Source of the DNA: Paenibacillus nuruki
GTDB lineage: Bacteria; Bacillota; Bacilli; Paenibacillales; Paenibacillaceae
Reading direction: 5' to 3'
NCBI RefSeq assembly: GCF_001721045.1
Contig: NZ_MDER01000043.1
Span: 62,001-126,000 of the forward strand
Length of the DNA stretch: 64,000 bases
Within the stretch, counting starts at the first letter, position 1. Each line of letters begins with the position of its first letter. The notes beneath the pieces are model-generated. The model was not told where the DNA came from, did not search any database, and saw only the letters and a list, made by a program, of their open reading frames with translations. Both the position numbers and the translations under genes were made by a program. This document shows, one piece after another, positions 1 to 8,609 of this stretch.

Positions 1-669
1 GGCTGTTTAGAGTCAGATGTGGTTGTTCTATCTGGCCCTAGTCATGCCGAAGAAGTGGTGAAACGTCTACCGACTACGGTAGTGGTTGCTTCTCACAATG
101 CCAAAGCAGCAGCGGCGGCACAGTCTTTATTTATGAATGAAGATTATTTCCGTGTCTATACCAATCTAGATCTAGTTGGTGTAGAGCTTGCAGGTGCACT
201 TAAAAACATTATTGCGCTAGGCGCAGGAATGGTCGACGGTCTTGGATTTGGTGATAATGCCAAAGCCGCTTTGTTGACTCGTGGACTTGCTGAAATGGTA
301 CGTGTGGGTAGTGAAATGGGTGCGAATCCATTAACCTTTTCAGGACTTGCCGGGATTGGTGACTTGATGGTCACAGCTAGTAGCCAACATAGTCGTAACT
401 GGAGAGCAGGCTATATGTTAGGTCAAGGCAAATCACTCGATGAAGTGATGGCTTCGATGAATATGGTTGTTGAAGGTATACGTACGACGGAAGCAGCACG
501 GGATATCTCTTTAAAATACAATGTACAAATGCCGATAGCTGAGCAATTGTATCATGTGTTATTTGAGCAGAGTGATCCTCGTACAGCAGTAGAAACGTTA
601 ATGGGACGTAATCCCAAAAATGAAATGGAAGTCATGAAGCTAGAAACATGGCAACAATGGCATTCCTAA
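1..669 (+). CDS. gpsA: Glycerol-3-phosphate dehydrogenase [NAD(P)+], 3' part
   Basis: Makes sn-glycerol-3-phosphate from dihydroxyacetone phosphate for phospholipid synthesis in the cytoplasm. The frame is open from base 1, so the N-terminal Rossmann half with its GxGxxG motif lies left of the window; the GTG at 19 is an internal codon. About 222 codons are visible, with the family blocks [19 protein letters not shown] (catalytic lysine), [14 protein letters not shown] and [11 protein letters not shown], and a normal C-terminus. In B. subtilis gpsA lies just upstream of spoIVA and hbs, and here it also leads towards the HU gene. Identification is secure; only the 5' end is missing. Confidence 0.96.
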   Translation, partial: GCLESDVVVLSGPSHAEEVVKRLPTTVVVASHNAKAAAAAQSLFMNEDYFRVYTNLDLVGVELAGALKNIIALGAGMVDGLGFGDNAKAALLTRGLAEMVRVGSEMGANPLTFSGLAGIGDLMVTASSQHSRNWRAGYMLGQGKSLDEVMASMNMVVEGIRTTEAARDISLKYNVQMPIAEQLYHVLFEQSDPRTAVETLMGRNPKNEMEVMKLETWQQWHS

Positions 670-743
670 AAAAAGAAATAGGCAGGAACGACGGGGTAGA
701 TATCATCCTTTCGTTCTTTTTGCACAGGAAGGAGTAGGAAATC

Positions 744-1364
744 ATGGTGGAAACGCAGCAGCAGGTACAGCAGAAAAAAGAGCTGATACCGTCTCTGGAG
801 CAGCTTGTTCGTCTGCTTCAACCTTTGGAGGAGCAATCTCCATGGTTGCTTGGTGGAAGCTGTGGTCTTTTACTACATGGTGTGAAATTAGACAAAGCTC
901 CACGCGATATTGATTTATATACCGATGAGATTCGGATAGATACGCTTCACAAACAGTTGTCGAGTGAGTTCTCTATTTTGGATGAACCGATACTTGACGA
1001 GACAAGAACCTATCGCTCAACATTAAGCCATTATCAGTTAGGTACTTATACAATCGAATTGGTAGGTGGATTTGAAGTTCGAGCCAGAGAATCCTATTAT
1101 CGTGTGCATGTAGAGCCTGTGCTTTATCCTGCTGCTCCTGTATATACGCTAGAATCAGGTGGTAGTATTCATTTGATGCCTTTAGCCCATGAATTGATTT
1201 TTAACCTATTACGTGATCGACCGGATCGTTACGAACCTATTAGTGAGCGTATTCGTGAGCAATCACAGGATCATGCAACACTGATTGAACAGATCATTCA
1301 ACATAATGGATTTCACCCTCAATTTATGCAGCGTATACGTAGATTAGCTGGAATAAACGGTTAA
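744..1364 (+). CDS. Nucleotidyltransferase-fold protein of unknown function
   Basis: A 206-residue cytoplasmic protein. Residues 35-62 carry the start of a nucleotidyltransferase fold: Gly-Gly-Ser (37-39) followed by the acidic pair Asp55-x-Asp57 in PRDIDLYTD, the arrangement used to bind nucleotide and metal in AbiEii/MNT-like proteins. The third acidic residue is not obvious, possibly the Glu in TYTIELVGG, so catalysis is not assured. The ATG at 744 follows AAGGAG (729-734). It ends 12 nt before the ferredoxin gene, with which it is probably co-transcribed. No antitoxin-like HEPN partner is seen, so a toxin-antitoxin role is not supported. Substrate unknown. Confidence 0.75.
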   Translation: MVETQQQVQQKKELIPSLEQLVRLLQPLEEQSPWLLGGSCGLLLHGVKLDKAPRDIDLYTDEIRIDTLHKQLSSEFSILDEPILDETRTYRSTLSHYQLGTYTIELVGGFEVRARESYYRVHVEPVLYPAAPVYTLESGGSIHLMPLAHELIFNLLRDRPDRYEPISERIREQSQDHATLIEQIIQHNGFHPQFMQRIRRLAGING

Positions 1365-1376
1365 AAGGAGAAAATA

Positions 1377-1751
1377 ATGTCCAGAACAGACAAAGCTCAA
1401 GTCACCTTTTTGCCATCTGGTAAGTCGATACAGGTCAGTTCAGGAACCACAGTACTTACAGCCGCACGTAAAGCAGGCGTTCATATTGCTGTGCGTTGCG
1501 ATGGCAAAGCCGCTTGTTTGATGTGCAAAGTGAATATTGCTCATCCGTATGATGAGGAGAATCAATCATGTATTTCAACAGCAGAACCTGCCGAAACACG
1601 CAAATTAGGAGTTTTGATCGGTCAGGGTGTACGATTGTCATGTCAAGCCAAAGTGATCGGTGATTTGACGGTAGAAGTTCCAGAAGATCGGCTTAAAGCC
1701 GCGATTCGCAAACAAATGGAGCAACAAAACGAAGATCTGAGTGATTGGTAG
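1377..1751 (+). CDS. 2Fe-2S ferredoxin-like protein
   Basis: A 124-residue soluble protein with the plant-type 2Fe-2S ferredoxin pattern. Cys41, Cys47 and Cys50 (CX5CX2C, in RCDGKAACLMC) plus Cys89 in RLSCQAKV form the cluster ligands; Cys65 is extra. The N-terminal half (TFLPSGKSIQV, TTVLTAARKAGV) is the usual beta-grasp start, and the C-terminal 20 residues are charged. An AAAGGAG site precedes the ATG. It probably carries single electrons, but the partner is unknown. It lies between an NTase-fold gene and the HU gene, where B. subtilis has spoIVA. Confidence 0.88.
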   Translation: MSRTDKAQVTFLPSGKSIQVSSGTTVLTAARKAGVHIAVRCDGKAACLMCKVNIAHPYDEENQSCISTAEPAETRKLGVLIGQGVRLSCQAKVIGDLTVEVPEDRLKAAIRKQMEQQNEDLSDW

Positions 1752-1770
1752 ATAAAAAAGCGTAAAATGC

Positions 1771-1799
1771 TTGAAATTAAAGGGTGAGTATATTACTAT
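1771..1799 (+). promoter_or_regulatory. Candidate sigma-A promoter for hup
   Basis: TTGAAA (1771-1776) and TACTAT (1794-1799) are separated by 17 nt, placing a start near 1806 and a leader of about 135 nt before the HU start codon. The leader contains short self-complementary stretches such as ATTTTCGAAAAT. Found by eye only. Confidence 0.5.
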
Positions 1800-1939
1800 A
1801 GGTTTGTTCCGCCTTCTGCGCTCTATAGGCAGTTGGTGATATTTTCGAAAATTCCGCGGTGTTTACGTATATTTCGTGCAAACGAAAAACCTAGCAGCAA
1901 GTGGAGCAATCGATACAAATACTTTAGGAGGTGAAACAT

Positions 1940-2212
1940 ATGAACAAATCCGAATTGATCGCGCAAGTATCAGAAACAACTGATTTGCCGAAAAAAGACG
2001 TAACTAAAGCAGTTGATGCTGTTTTTGAAGCTATCGCTGGTGCACTACAAAGTGGTGATAAAGTACAATTAGTTGGATTTGGTAACTTCGAAGTTCGTGA
2101 GCGTTCTGCACGTAAAGGACGTAATCCACAAACAGGTGAAGAGATCGATATCGCAGCTAGCAAAATCCCGGCTTTTAAACCTGGTAAAGCATTGAAAGAT
2201 GGAATTAAATAA
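1940..2212 (+). CDS. hup: DNA-binding protein HU
   Basis: Small histone-like nucleoid protein (90 residues) that binds and bends DNA as a dimer. The sequence begins [10 protein letters not shown] and shows the conserved [19 protein letters not shown] core, the arm segment [10 protein letters not shown] with its intercalating proline, and the tail [15 protein letters not shown]. The ATG at 1940 is chosen because AGGAGG (1926-1931) is 8 nt upstream; the in-frame GTG at 1931 overlaps that site. The gene is monocistronic, with a promoter upstream and a terminator at 2235-2270. Equivalent to B. subtilis hbs, in the expected place next to mtrB. Confidence 0.97.
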   Translation: MNKSELIAQVSETTDLPKKDVTKAVDAVFEAIAGALQSGDKVQLVGFGNFEVRERSARKGRNPQTGEEIDIAASKIPAFKPGKALKDGIK

Positions 2213-2234
2213 GTTATTACATATTCCATGTGCA

Positions 2235-2270
2235 GGAAAGACCGTGACGATCATGTTCACGGTCTTTTCC
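2235..2270 (+). terminator. Rho-independent terminator after hup
   Basis: GGAAAGACCGTGA (2235-2247) pairs with TCACGGTCTTTTCC (2257-2270) around a 9-nt loop. The T-rich part of the 3' arm acts as the U-tract. Confidence 0.75.
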
Positions 2271-2310
2271 ATATCTGATCTACGTTGAATACGAAAAGGG
2301 GATAACATTT

Positions 2311-2547
2311 ATGGAATCACCAGACAATAATTATACCAATAGTGACTATATTGTGATCAAAGCGAAAGATAACGGAGTACAGGTAATTGGCTTGACTCGT
2401 GGACGTGATACTCGTTTTCATCATACAGAGAAATTGGACAAAGGCGAAATTATGGTTGTGCAATTTACAGAGAATACATCAGCGATTAAAGTGCGTGGTA
2501 AAGCGGAAGTCATGACTAAACATGGCTCTATGGATACAGAAGTATAA
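2311..2547 (+). CDS. mtrB: trp RNA-binding attenuation protein (TRAP)
   Basis: A 78-residue regulator that assembles as an 11-subunit ring, binds tryptophan, and wraps RNA carrying G/UAG triplets to stop trp expression when tryptophan is plentiful. It matches B. subtilis MtrB closely: [19 protein letters not shown], then [18 protein letters not shown], which contains the Lys and Arg residues that contact RNA bases and the Thr and Gly residues around the Trp pocket. AAAGGGG lies 9 nt before ATG 2311. The GTP cyclohydrolase gene mtrA/folE, which precedes mtrB in B. subtilis, is absent. A target site is present in this window at 12436-12495. Confidence 0.97.
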   Translation: MESPDNNYTNSDYIVIKAKDNGVQVIGLTRGRDTRFHHTEKLDKGEIMVVQFTENTSAIKVRGKAEVMTKHGSMDTEV

Positions 2548-2585
2548 TCAATATGGCATCTAATCTTGAATACGTAATGTACTTA

Positions 2586-2642
2586 AATACTGGCTTCCTC
2601 ATGTTTAATAGTTGATTAAGGTTGAGGAAACCAGTATTTTTC
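2586..2642 (+). terminator. Terminator after mtrB
   Basis: AATACTGGCTTCCTCA (2586-2601) pairs with TGAGGAAACCAGTATT (2623-2638) with one mismatch, followed by T residues. The same ACTGGCTTCC/GGAAACCAGT arms recur, in swapped order, at 21601-21648. Confidence 0.8.
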
Positions 2643-2698
2643 TATGCCATGAATGAACTTACAAATCTTCACTAGCCCTGTCTTGTCAAAAAAACATA

Positions 2699-2707
2699 TG
2701 GTATAAT
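2699..2707 (+). promoter_or_regulatory. Extended -10 promoter before hepS
   Basis: TGGTATAAT is a perfect extended -10 (TGnTATAAT). TTGTCA at 2683-2688 is only 13 nt away, too close to be its -35, so the extended -10 is probably what matters. It would start the menaquinone operon about 80 nt before hepS. Confidence 0.5.
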
Positions 2708-2794
2708 GAACTGAAATGGCTGAAAAGATATCTTTTAGGCTATACTATGTTTGTGAAAATAAAGACTTGCACTATAAAGGCGTCGGAGGCTGAG

Positions 2795-3655
2795 ATGAAA
2801 CCATACCGTTTGTTGGAAACATCCCGAAAATACACAGAATACGATATGATTCAAAAGCATACAGGAGTTCCCGAGTTTCCAGACACTCGTGTACATTTAC
2901 TTCATGCCTTTTTGAATATGAAAGATCAGGATGATACTGTCTCACATCGTGGAGAATTATTCCCCCTTGTAGCAGGTATTGTACAGATGGCAATGGATAC
3001 CCATGATATGATCGATACACTGGCTGTTCATCAAGAAGAAGAAGCAATGCGTGCTAGACAGTTAAATGTGTTAGCAGGTGACTTTTTCAGTAGTCGTTTT
3101 TACGAATTGTTGTCCAAAGCAGGCGAGATTGAAATGATCTCATTACTAAGTGCAGCCATTTGTGAAACGAATCGTCTCAAGATGAATCTGTATCACAATG
3201 TTCAAAGTGAACAATTTACAGCAGAGCAATATGTAGAGTCGCTGACACAGCTTAAAATGGAGCTGTTTATTTTGTTTACACCGTATATTCCTACAGAAGT
3301 AGCTGAATTATGGCAAGCATTATTGGTTGATTTTAGTCGTGCAGAGATACTAGCTAATGAATTGACACGTGCACATGGAGAACAAGGGCCTTTTGGTAGC
3401 TATGCTCTGTATAAAGTGCTTGCACATGTACAAGAGCAAAATAAAGAGAATCTGATGAGTGATGCCGTCACTACAGACCATTGGAATAAATGGGATCAGA
3501 CGTATCAGATCAATGAACATCTTCGTTCAGAATTAAATGCTGTGTTGACAGATATTAAGCAACGTCTAGCGCAAGCCGGTTATGCTGAATTGCAGACTGA
3601 AATTGTACAGCTGACAGAGGCTTATCAGGATATAGCATCGACTAAAAATCGCTAA
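2795..3655 (+). CDS. hepS: Heptaprenyl diphosphate synthase component I
   Basis: Non-catalytic small subunit of the heterodimeric heptaprenyl diphosphate synthase that makes the C35 side chain of menaquinone-7. The 286-residue, mostly helical protein carries the family block VLAGDFFSSRFYELL and no DDxxD motif, as expected for component I. ATG 2795 is chosen over the in-frame ATG 2747 because GGAGG (2785-2789) sits 5 nt before it. As in B. subtilis it is followed by menG, but hepT is displaced by three futalosine-route genes. It probably shares an operon with menG, 61 nt downstream. Confidence 0.88.
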   Translation: MKPYRLLETSRKYTEYDMIQKHTGVPEFPDTRVHLLHAFLNMKDQDDTVSHRGELFPLVAGIVQMAMDTHDMIDTLAVHQEEEAMRARQLNVLAGDFFSSRFYELLSKAGEIEMISLLSAAICETNRLKMNLYHNVQSEQFTAEQYVESLTQLKMELFILFTPYIPTEVAELWQALLVDFSRAEILANELTRAHGEQGPFGSYALYKVLAHVQEQNKENLMSDAVTTDHWNKWDQTYQINEHLRSELNAVLTDIKQRLAQAGYAELQTEIVQLTEAYQDIASTKNR

Positions 3656-3716
3656 GTCTTTTAGTTAAAATCATAATATTCCCAAAGTAGTTACTTTAAA
3701 ATGAGGTGATTGTATC

Positions 3717-4439
3717 GTGAGTAAACCAGAAGCTGTCAAACCTAAAGAGCAATTTGTACAATCTGTTTTTGAGTCTATTGCTCCAAAATACGATATGATG
3801 AATGATTTGCTCAGTTTCCGTCGCCACAAAGCATGGCGCAAATTTACAATGAAAAAGATGAACGTGCAACCAGGGACTTCGGCGCTGGATGTGTGTTGCG
3901 GAACATGTGATTGGACACTAAGTATTGCTGAAGCTAGCGGTACGGGTCAAATCAAAGGGTTAGATTTCAGTCCAAATATGTTGCAAGTTGGTCAGCACAA
4001 AATCAACCGTGATGGTTGGAAAGATAATATTACGTTGACTCAAGGGAATGCAATGGATCTTCCATACGAAGATAATTCTTTTGATTATGTAACAATAGGG
4101 TTCGGATTACGTAATGTACCAGATCTGGTTCAAGTGTTAAAAGAAATGCAGCGTGTTGTGAAACCTGGAGGTATGGTAGTTTGTTTAGAATTATCCAAAC
4201 CCACATGGCAACCATTTAAAGGGCTGTATTATTTCTATTTCCAAAACTTATTGCCACTTATGGGCAAACTTGTAGCCAAACATTACGAGCAATACAAATG
4301 GCTGCCTGATTCACTCAAGCTGTTCCCGGGACGTGCAGAACTGGCGCAAATTTTCCGAGATGTTGGGCTAGATAATGTTCAGGCGTACCCCTTAACAGGT
4401 GGTATTGCGGCACTTCATATTGGGATCAAGGAGAAGTAG
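3717..4439 (+). CDS. menG: Demethylmenaquinone methyltransferase
   Basis: SAM-dependent C-methyltransferase (UbiE/MenG family) for the last step of menaquinone synthesis. The 240-residue protein has the family N-terminus VFESIAPKYDMMNDLLSF, SAM motif I LDVCCGTCDWTLS, the GLDFSPNML block and FGLRNVPDLVQVL. Start is GTG 3717 with GAGGTG 8 nt upstream. It ends 1 nt before the mqnP start codon. Both menaquinone routes need this step, so the gene alone does not say which is used; the following mqn genes do. Confidence 0.96.
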   Translation: MSKPEAVKPKEQFVQSVFESIAPKYDMMNDLLSFRRHKAWRKFTMKKMNVQPGTSALDVCCGTCDWTLSIAEASGTGQIKGLDFSPNMLQVGQHKINRDGWKDNITLTQGNAMDLPYEDNSFDYVTIGFGLRNVPDLVQVLKEMQRVVKPGGMVVCLELSKPTWQPFKGLYYFYFQNLLPLMGKLVAKHYEQYKWLPDSLKLFPGRAELAQIFRDVGLDNVQAYPLTGGIAALHIGIKEK

Positions 4440-4440
4440 A

Positions 4441-5316
4441 ATGTTTAAGAAATTTAAAGTATTTTTAGAAATGATTAAAATAGAGCATACGCTATTTGCG
4501 TTGCCTTTTGCTTTTATGGGAGCAATCTTAGGATCCTATGTGATTAATGGTCATTTGCCTTTATGGTCACAGATTGGATGGATTTTGTTAGCGATGATCG
4601 GAGCACGTACAGCTGCGATGAGTCTTAACCGTCTCATAGATCAGGTATTTGATGGCAAAAATCCACGTACAATGATGCGTGCGATTCCAGCAGGTCTGTT
4701 GCGTTCAAGTGAAGTGGTATTATTTACACTGATTTCATTAGTGATCTTTTTCTGGGCAGTGACACAGTTAGATCCGTTAGCTTTGAAATTATTACCGATT
4801 GCTATCTTCATGCTGGTGATCTATTCCTACACCAAACGTTTTACATGGCTTTGTCATGTGATACTGGGTATGACGCTGGGTCTAGCTCCATTAGGTGGAT
4901 GGATTGCAGTAACCGGTCATTTTAGCTGGACAGCGATTGTGTTTTATATTGCAGTTACATTTTGGACAGCTGGTTTTGATGTGATTTATGCTTGTGCAGA
5001 TGAAGAATTTGACCGTGAAGAAGGGTTATATTCGATTCCAAGTCGTTTTGGTATTGCTAGAGCACTCAAAATCGCACAGGGATTCCATGTGATTACAGCA
5101 GTCGGTCTGATTGCGATTGGTATTATGGCAGGATTGGGTTGGTGGTATTTCGCCGGCGCTGTGATTGCACTTGCTATCTTGTTCTATCAACATTATATTT
5201 TGACACCTAAAGATTTAAGTCGTTTGCAGACTTCATTCTTTACATTAAATAGTACGCTGAGTCTGATCGTATTTGTATTTACATTGATCGATCTGGTGGT
5301 GAAACAGTGGTGGTAA
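4441..5316 (+). CDS. mqnP: UbiA-family prenyltransferase (MqnP-like)
   Basis: Integral membrane prenyltransferase of 291 residues with about eight or nine hydrophobic helices. The first Asp-rich motif is N63-R-L-I-D67-x3-D71 followed by NPRT, and the second is DVIYACADEEFD, so both metal-diphosphate sites are present. With ubiX- and mqnA-type genes beside it, it most likely attaches the heptaprenyl chain in the futalosine menaquinone pathway rather than in ubiquinone synthesis. ATG 4441 follows AAGGAGAAG at the end of menG; the in-frame GTG at 4399 lies inside menG and is not used. Its stop overlaps the start of the next gene. Confidence 0.88.
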   Translation: MFKKFKVFLEMIKIEHTLFALPFAFMGAILGSYVINGHLPLWSQIGWILLAMIGARTAAMSLNRLIDQVFDGKNPRTMMRAIPAGLLRSSEVVLFTLISLVIFFWAVTQLDPLALKLLPIAIFMLVIYSYTKRFTWLCHVILGMTLGLAPLGGWIAVTGHFSWTAIVFYIAVTFWTAGFDVIYACADEEFDREEGLYSIPSRFGIARALKIAQGFHVITAVGLIAIGIMAGLGWWYFAGAVIALAILFYQHYILTPKDLSRLQTSFFTLNSTLSLIVFVFTLIDLVVKQWW

Positions 5317-5939
5317 ATTCTACAGAACATACAGCGAATCAACGCTATATTGTAGGAATTACAGGTGCTAGTGGTTCGATATATGGCATTCGACTAACCG
5401 AGGTATTATTATCCCTCGGTTATACTGTTCATCTAGTGATCTCGAATGCGGGTTGGCGCGTACTTAAAGAAGAGATGGACTGGGAAGCGTCAAGCCGGGA
5501 AGAAATGCTAGAGCAGTATTTCAGTACATGGTCAGCACAATTAGTCTATCATTCCTTTGCAGACATCGGAGCTACGATAGCGAGTGGATCATTTCGGGTC
5601 AAAGCAATGATCATTGTTCCTTGTTCGATGGGCACTCTGGCGAATATTGCAGGGGGAATGTCTGCTAACTTAATGACACGAGCAGCAGATGTGGTGCTTA
5701 AAGAGGAGCGTAAACTGGTTATAGTACCAAGAGAGACTCCGCTTCAAGCGATACATTTAGAAAATATGTTAAAACTAGCACGTATGGGCGTGAGTATTGT
5801 TCCGGCTATGCCTGCTTTTTATTATCGTCCGAAAACGTTGGATGATACGGTCGACTTCATGGTTGGCAAGGTGCTCGATATTCTGGACATCGAACATCAA
5901 TTATTTGAACGATGGGGGAATGGTCGTGAAAAGTTTTGA
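5307..5939 (+). CDS. mqnM: UbiX-family flavin prenyltransferase (MqnM-like)
   Basis: A 210-residue flavoprotein of the UbiX/Pad family, which makes prenylated FMN for a UbiD-type decarboxylase. Signature segments are IVGITGASGSIYGIRL (FMN phosphate binding), IIVPCSMGTLANIAGG and LVIVPRETPLQAIHLENM. Within the futalosine route the matching UbiD-type decarboxylase (MqnL) is not in this window. Start GTG 5307 overlaps the end of mqnP by 10 nt, so the genes are probably translationally coupled. The ubiX symbol would be equally acceptable. Confidence 0.88.
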   Translation: MVVNSTEHTANQRYIVGITGASGSIYGIRLTEVLLSLGYTVHLVISNAGWRVLKEEMDWEASSREEMLEQYFSTWSAQLVYHSFADIGATIASGSFRVKAMIIVPCSMGTLANIAGGMSANLMTRAADVVLKEERKLVIVPRETPLQAIHLENMLKLARMGVSIVPAMPAFYYRPKTLDDTVDFMVGKVLDILDIEHQLFERWGNGREKF

Positions 5940-6789
5940 ACAGCCTTTCAAAATTGGTAAAATAGAATATACAAACGATTGGCCGGTGTATCATCATTTT
6001 GATTCGTCGGCTCTATCCTTGCCCGCAGAGATTCATAGCGATCTTCCTGCTAACTTGAATCGTGGTTTGTTAGAAGAAACATTGTATCTTACCCCTGTGT
6101 CTTCATTTGCTTATGGTACGCGTTCATCTGATTTCTGGTTATTGCCCGATCTATCAGTGAGTGCTAAAAATGCAGTCGGATCGATTCTTCTGTTTTCCAG
6201 AAAGCCTATTGCGGAACTGGGAAATGGAACGATCGCACTGACCAATACATCAGCTACTTCGATCAATCTACTCAAAATTATTCTGCATAAACGTTATCAA
6301 TTGACACCAGAATATATTTCGATGGATCCAAGCTTGGATGAAATGATGGAACAAGCAGATGCAGCATTATTGATTGGCGATCATGCTATTGCAGCGGCAC
6401 AAAAAGAAACAGGTTATATTGTGACCGATTTAGGGCAAGAGTGGAAGTCATGGACAGGACTCAGTATGACTTTTGCTGTATGGGCTGTTAACAAGAAATT
6501 TGCAGCTACATATCCTGAGTTTGTAACCGAAACAGCGCAACAATTAGTGAAAAGTAAACAACGTTCTATCGCTGATCTGAATCCAGTGATTCAAGAAGCT
6601 CAGCAAAAAATGGGCGGCGATCATGCGTATTGGAAACATTATTTTCAGCAATTATGGTATGATTTTGGAGAAAAAGAGCAACAAGGTCTAGCATTGTATT
6701 TTAAATATGCGTATGAACTCGAATTATTAGATCATGAAGTACACATGGAATTATGGACTGACAATACACTGATACGGGTGAACGAATGA
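5926..6789 (+). CDS. mqnA: Chorismate dehydratase
   Basis: First enzyme of the futalosine menaquinone pathway, converting chorismate to 3-enolpyruvylbenzoate. The 287-residue protein has a periplasmic-binding-protein-like fold. It shows the family N-terminus KIGKIEYTNDWPVYHHF, the block IALTNTSATSINLLKIIL and ALLIGDHAI. GTG 5926 is preferred because GGGGG (5914-5918) is 7 nt upstream; ATG 5920 is too close to that site and longer readings run back inside mqnM. It overlaps hepT by 4 nt (ATGA). MqnB, C, D and E must be elsewhere in the genome if the route is complete. Confidence 0.92.
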   Translation: MKSFEQPFKIGKIEYTNDWPVYHHFDSSALSLPAEIHSDLPANLNRGLLEETLYLTPVSSFAYGTRSSDFWLLPDLSVSAKNAVGSILLFSRKPIAELGNGTIALTNTSATSINLLKIILHKRYQLTPEYISMDPSLDEMMEQADAALLIGDHAIAAAQKETGYIVTDLGQEWKSWTGLSMTFAVWAVNKKFAATYPEFVTETAQQLVKSKQRSIADLNPVIQEAQQKMGGDHAYWKHYFQQLWYDFGEKEQQGLALYFKYAYELELLDHEVHMELWTDNTLIRVNE

Positions 6790-7760
6790 AACTACTGGAT
6801 ATTTTCGGGACACTAAAAAAAGATATGAATGTGATAGAAAGACAGCTTAGTCATAGTATAGACAGTGAACATCCTTTATTGAATGAGACATCACTGCATC
6901 TGCTCAAAGCGGGAGGCAAACGACTTCGTCCCGCTTTTGTGTTACTTGGAGGCAAGTACGGTACGTATGATCTAGATCGTCTTAGTAATGTCGCTGTAGC
7001 TTTGGAATTGATTCATATGGCTTCACTGGTACATGATGATGTGATTGATGATGCAGATACACGTCGTGGTCAGCCCACTGTCAAATCCAAATGGGATAAC
7101 CGGATAGCGATGTATACAGGCGATTATATTTATGCCAAAGCATTGATGATTGTTGCTCGTCTGGAAAATCCTCAAATTCATCAGGTATTATCTAAAGCGA
7201 TGGTACAGATGTCGATTGGTGAGATGGAACAGATTAGAGACTTTTTCAATACAGGGCAAAGTATTCGTCGCTACTTACTGCGTATTCGTCGTAAAACAGC
7301 GCTATTGATTGCGATCAGTTGCCAATTAGGTGGAATTGCAGCGAATGCACCCAAAGAAATCACTCGCGAGTTGTATCGTTATGGCTACAACGTAGGTATG
7401 GCTTTTCAGATTCGTGATGATGTACTTGATCTGTGTGGTACCGAGAAGCAATTAGGTAAACCACCGGGTAGTGATTTGCGTCAAGGCAATATTACGATCC
7501 CTGTTTTGTATGCTCTTCAAGATGAATCACGTAGAGAACCGCTACTTGCTGAAATTACAAGAATTCATAACGCTAACGGCGAGACAGATGTAACGACAGC
7601 AGTACGTATGGTACGTGAAAGTCAGGGTATTCAAGAAGCTGAATTATTAGCTGATCGTTATATTCAAAAAGCAATGCATGCACTGAGTCAATTGCCAGCG
7701 GGTAGAACCCAAAAGCATTTGCAAGAGATTGCTAAATTTGTCGCTAATCGTTCACATTAA
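6786..7760 (+). CDS. hepT: Heptaprenyl diphosphate synthase component II
   Basis: Catalytic trans-prenyltransferase subunit that extends farnesyl diphosphate with isopentenyl units to C35. The 324-residue protein has the first Asp-rich motif at residues 84-89 (HDDVIDDADTRRG) and the second at 211-215 (FQIRDDVLDLCG), plus AGGKRLRPA near the N-terminus. It pairs with HepS encoded at 2795. The ATGA overlap with mqnA makes it the last gene of the menaquinone operon. A gap of about 350 nt follows before ndk. Confidence 0.95.
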   Translation: MKLLDIFGTLKKDMNVIERQLSHSIDSEHPLLNETSLHLLKAGGKRLRPAFVLLGGKYGTYDLDRLSNVAVALELIHMASLVHDDVIDDADTRRGQPTVKSKWDNRIAMYTGDYIYAKALMIVARLENPQIHQVLSKAMVQMSIGEMEQIRDFFNTGQSIRRYLLRIRRKTALLIAISCQLGGIAANAPKEITRELYRYGYNVGMAFQIRDDVLDLCGTEKQLGKPPGSDLRQGNITIPVLYALQDESRREPLLAEITRIHNANGETDVTTAVRMVRESQGIQEAELLADRYIQKAMHALSQLPAGRTQKHLQEIAKFVANRSH

Positions 7761-8036
7761 TCTACAACAATGTTCGACAATTTAATGTTTTATGGCACAA
7801 TATAGAAGATTGTGTAAAATAAAAGTCTTTTGGATACGTAAAATATTTCTTAATCACTAATAGAGTGGGATCATACGGTCGATATATACATTACAAAGCA
7901 TATTGAATAGCGGTTCAAAGCTATATTTTGTTCAAATATTCGATATGTCCAGTAATGTATGCTACTCAGGTTTGAGTACAATCAGAAAATGTCGAAAATT
8001 GCTATGAAACGCTTCCTTTCTGTAAACAATGGTTTC

Positions 8037-8045
8037 TGTTAGAAT
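8037..8045 (+). promoter_or_regulatory. Extended -10 promoter before ndk
   Basis: TGTTAGAAT fits TGnTAnAAT; the -35 region is weak. It is about 70 nt before the ndk start. The rest of the 7761-8114 gap holds only AT-rich sequence in which nothing else is recognised. Confidence 0.4.
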
Positions 8046-8114
8046 ACACAGGTGGGCATAATTACCAATCGTGTCCAATGCAGATCACATTGTAGATAAT
8101 GGGAGAGTGAACCA

Positions 8115-8558
8115 ATGGAACGCACATTTTTGATGATTAAACCTGATGGTGTGCAGCGGGGGTTAATAGGACGCATTGTCAGTCGTTTGGAGGACAAAGG
8201 CTTTAAGCTGGTAGGTGGCAAATTCGTAACCGCAACAGAGGAACAGGCAAAACGTCATTATGCTGAGCACGAAGGCAAAGCATTCTATGATAATTTGATT
8301 AGCTTTATTACTTCAGGTCCGGTATTCGCTATGGTCTGGGAAGGTGATGATATCATCACAATCTCTCGCATGGTTATCGGCAAAACCAAAGTAACTGAAG
8401 CACAACCTGGAACGATTCGTGGTGACTTTGCTAATCATACTCCACTCAATCTGATTCACGGTTCCGATTCAGTTGAAAGTGCTGAACGGGAGATTGCTAA
8501 TTTTTTTGACGAGAACGAACTAAGCGTTTACGACAAAAATATTTCAGCATGGATCTAA
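8115..8558 (+). CDS. ndk: Nucleoside diphosphate kinase
   Basis: Exchanges the terminal phosphate between nucleoside triphosphates and diphosphates. The 147-residue protein has normal length, the N-terminal TFLMIKPDGVQRGL block, and the active-site phosphohistidine at His115 in NLIHGSDSVESAEREI. GGGAGAG lies upstream of ATG 8115. The position before cheR and aroC matches the B. subtilis supraoperon. Confidence 0.97.
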   Translation: MERTFLMIKPDGVQRGLIGRIVSRLEDKGFKLVGGKFVTATEEQAKRHYAEHEGKAFYDNLISFITSGPVFAMVWEGDDIITISRMVIGKTKVTEAQPGTIRGDFANHTPLNLIHGSDSVESAEREIANFFDENELSVYDKNISAWI

Positions 8559-8609
8559 ACATACCCTCGCATGGACTGCACTTATAATGATGATCAAGGA
8601 AGTGATCCC

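Noticed and set aside
744-1751. Toxin-antitoxin pair (NTase plus ferredoxin)
   Set aside because: The second gene is a clear 2Fe-2S ferredoxin, and no HEPN or antitoxin-like partner is adjacent.
5797-5925. N-terminal extension of MqnA from ATG 5797
   Set aside because: It overlaps mqnM by nearly 140 nt and the extra residues do not resemble MqnA; GTG 5926 has a good ribosome site.
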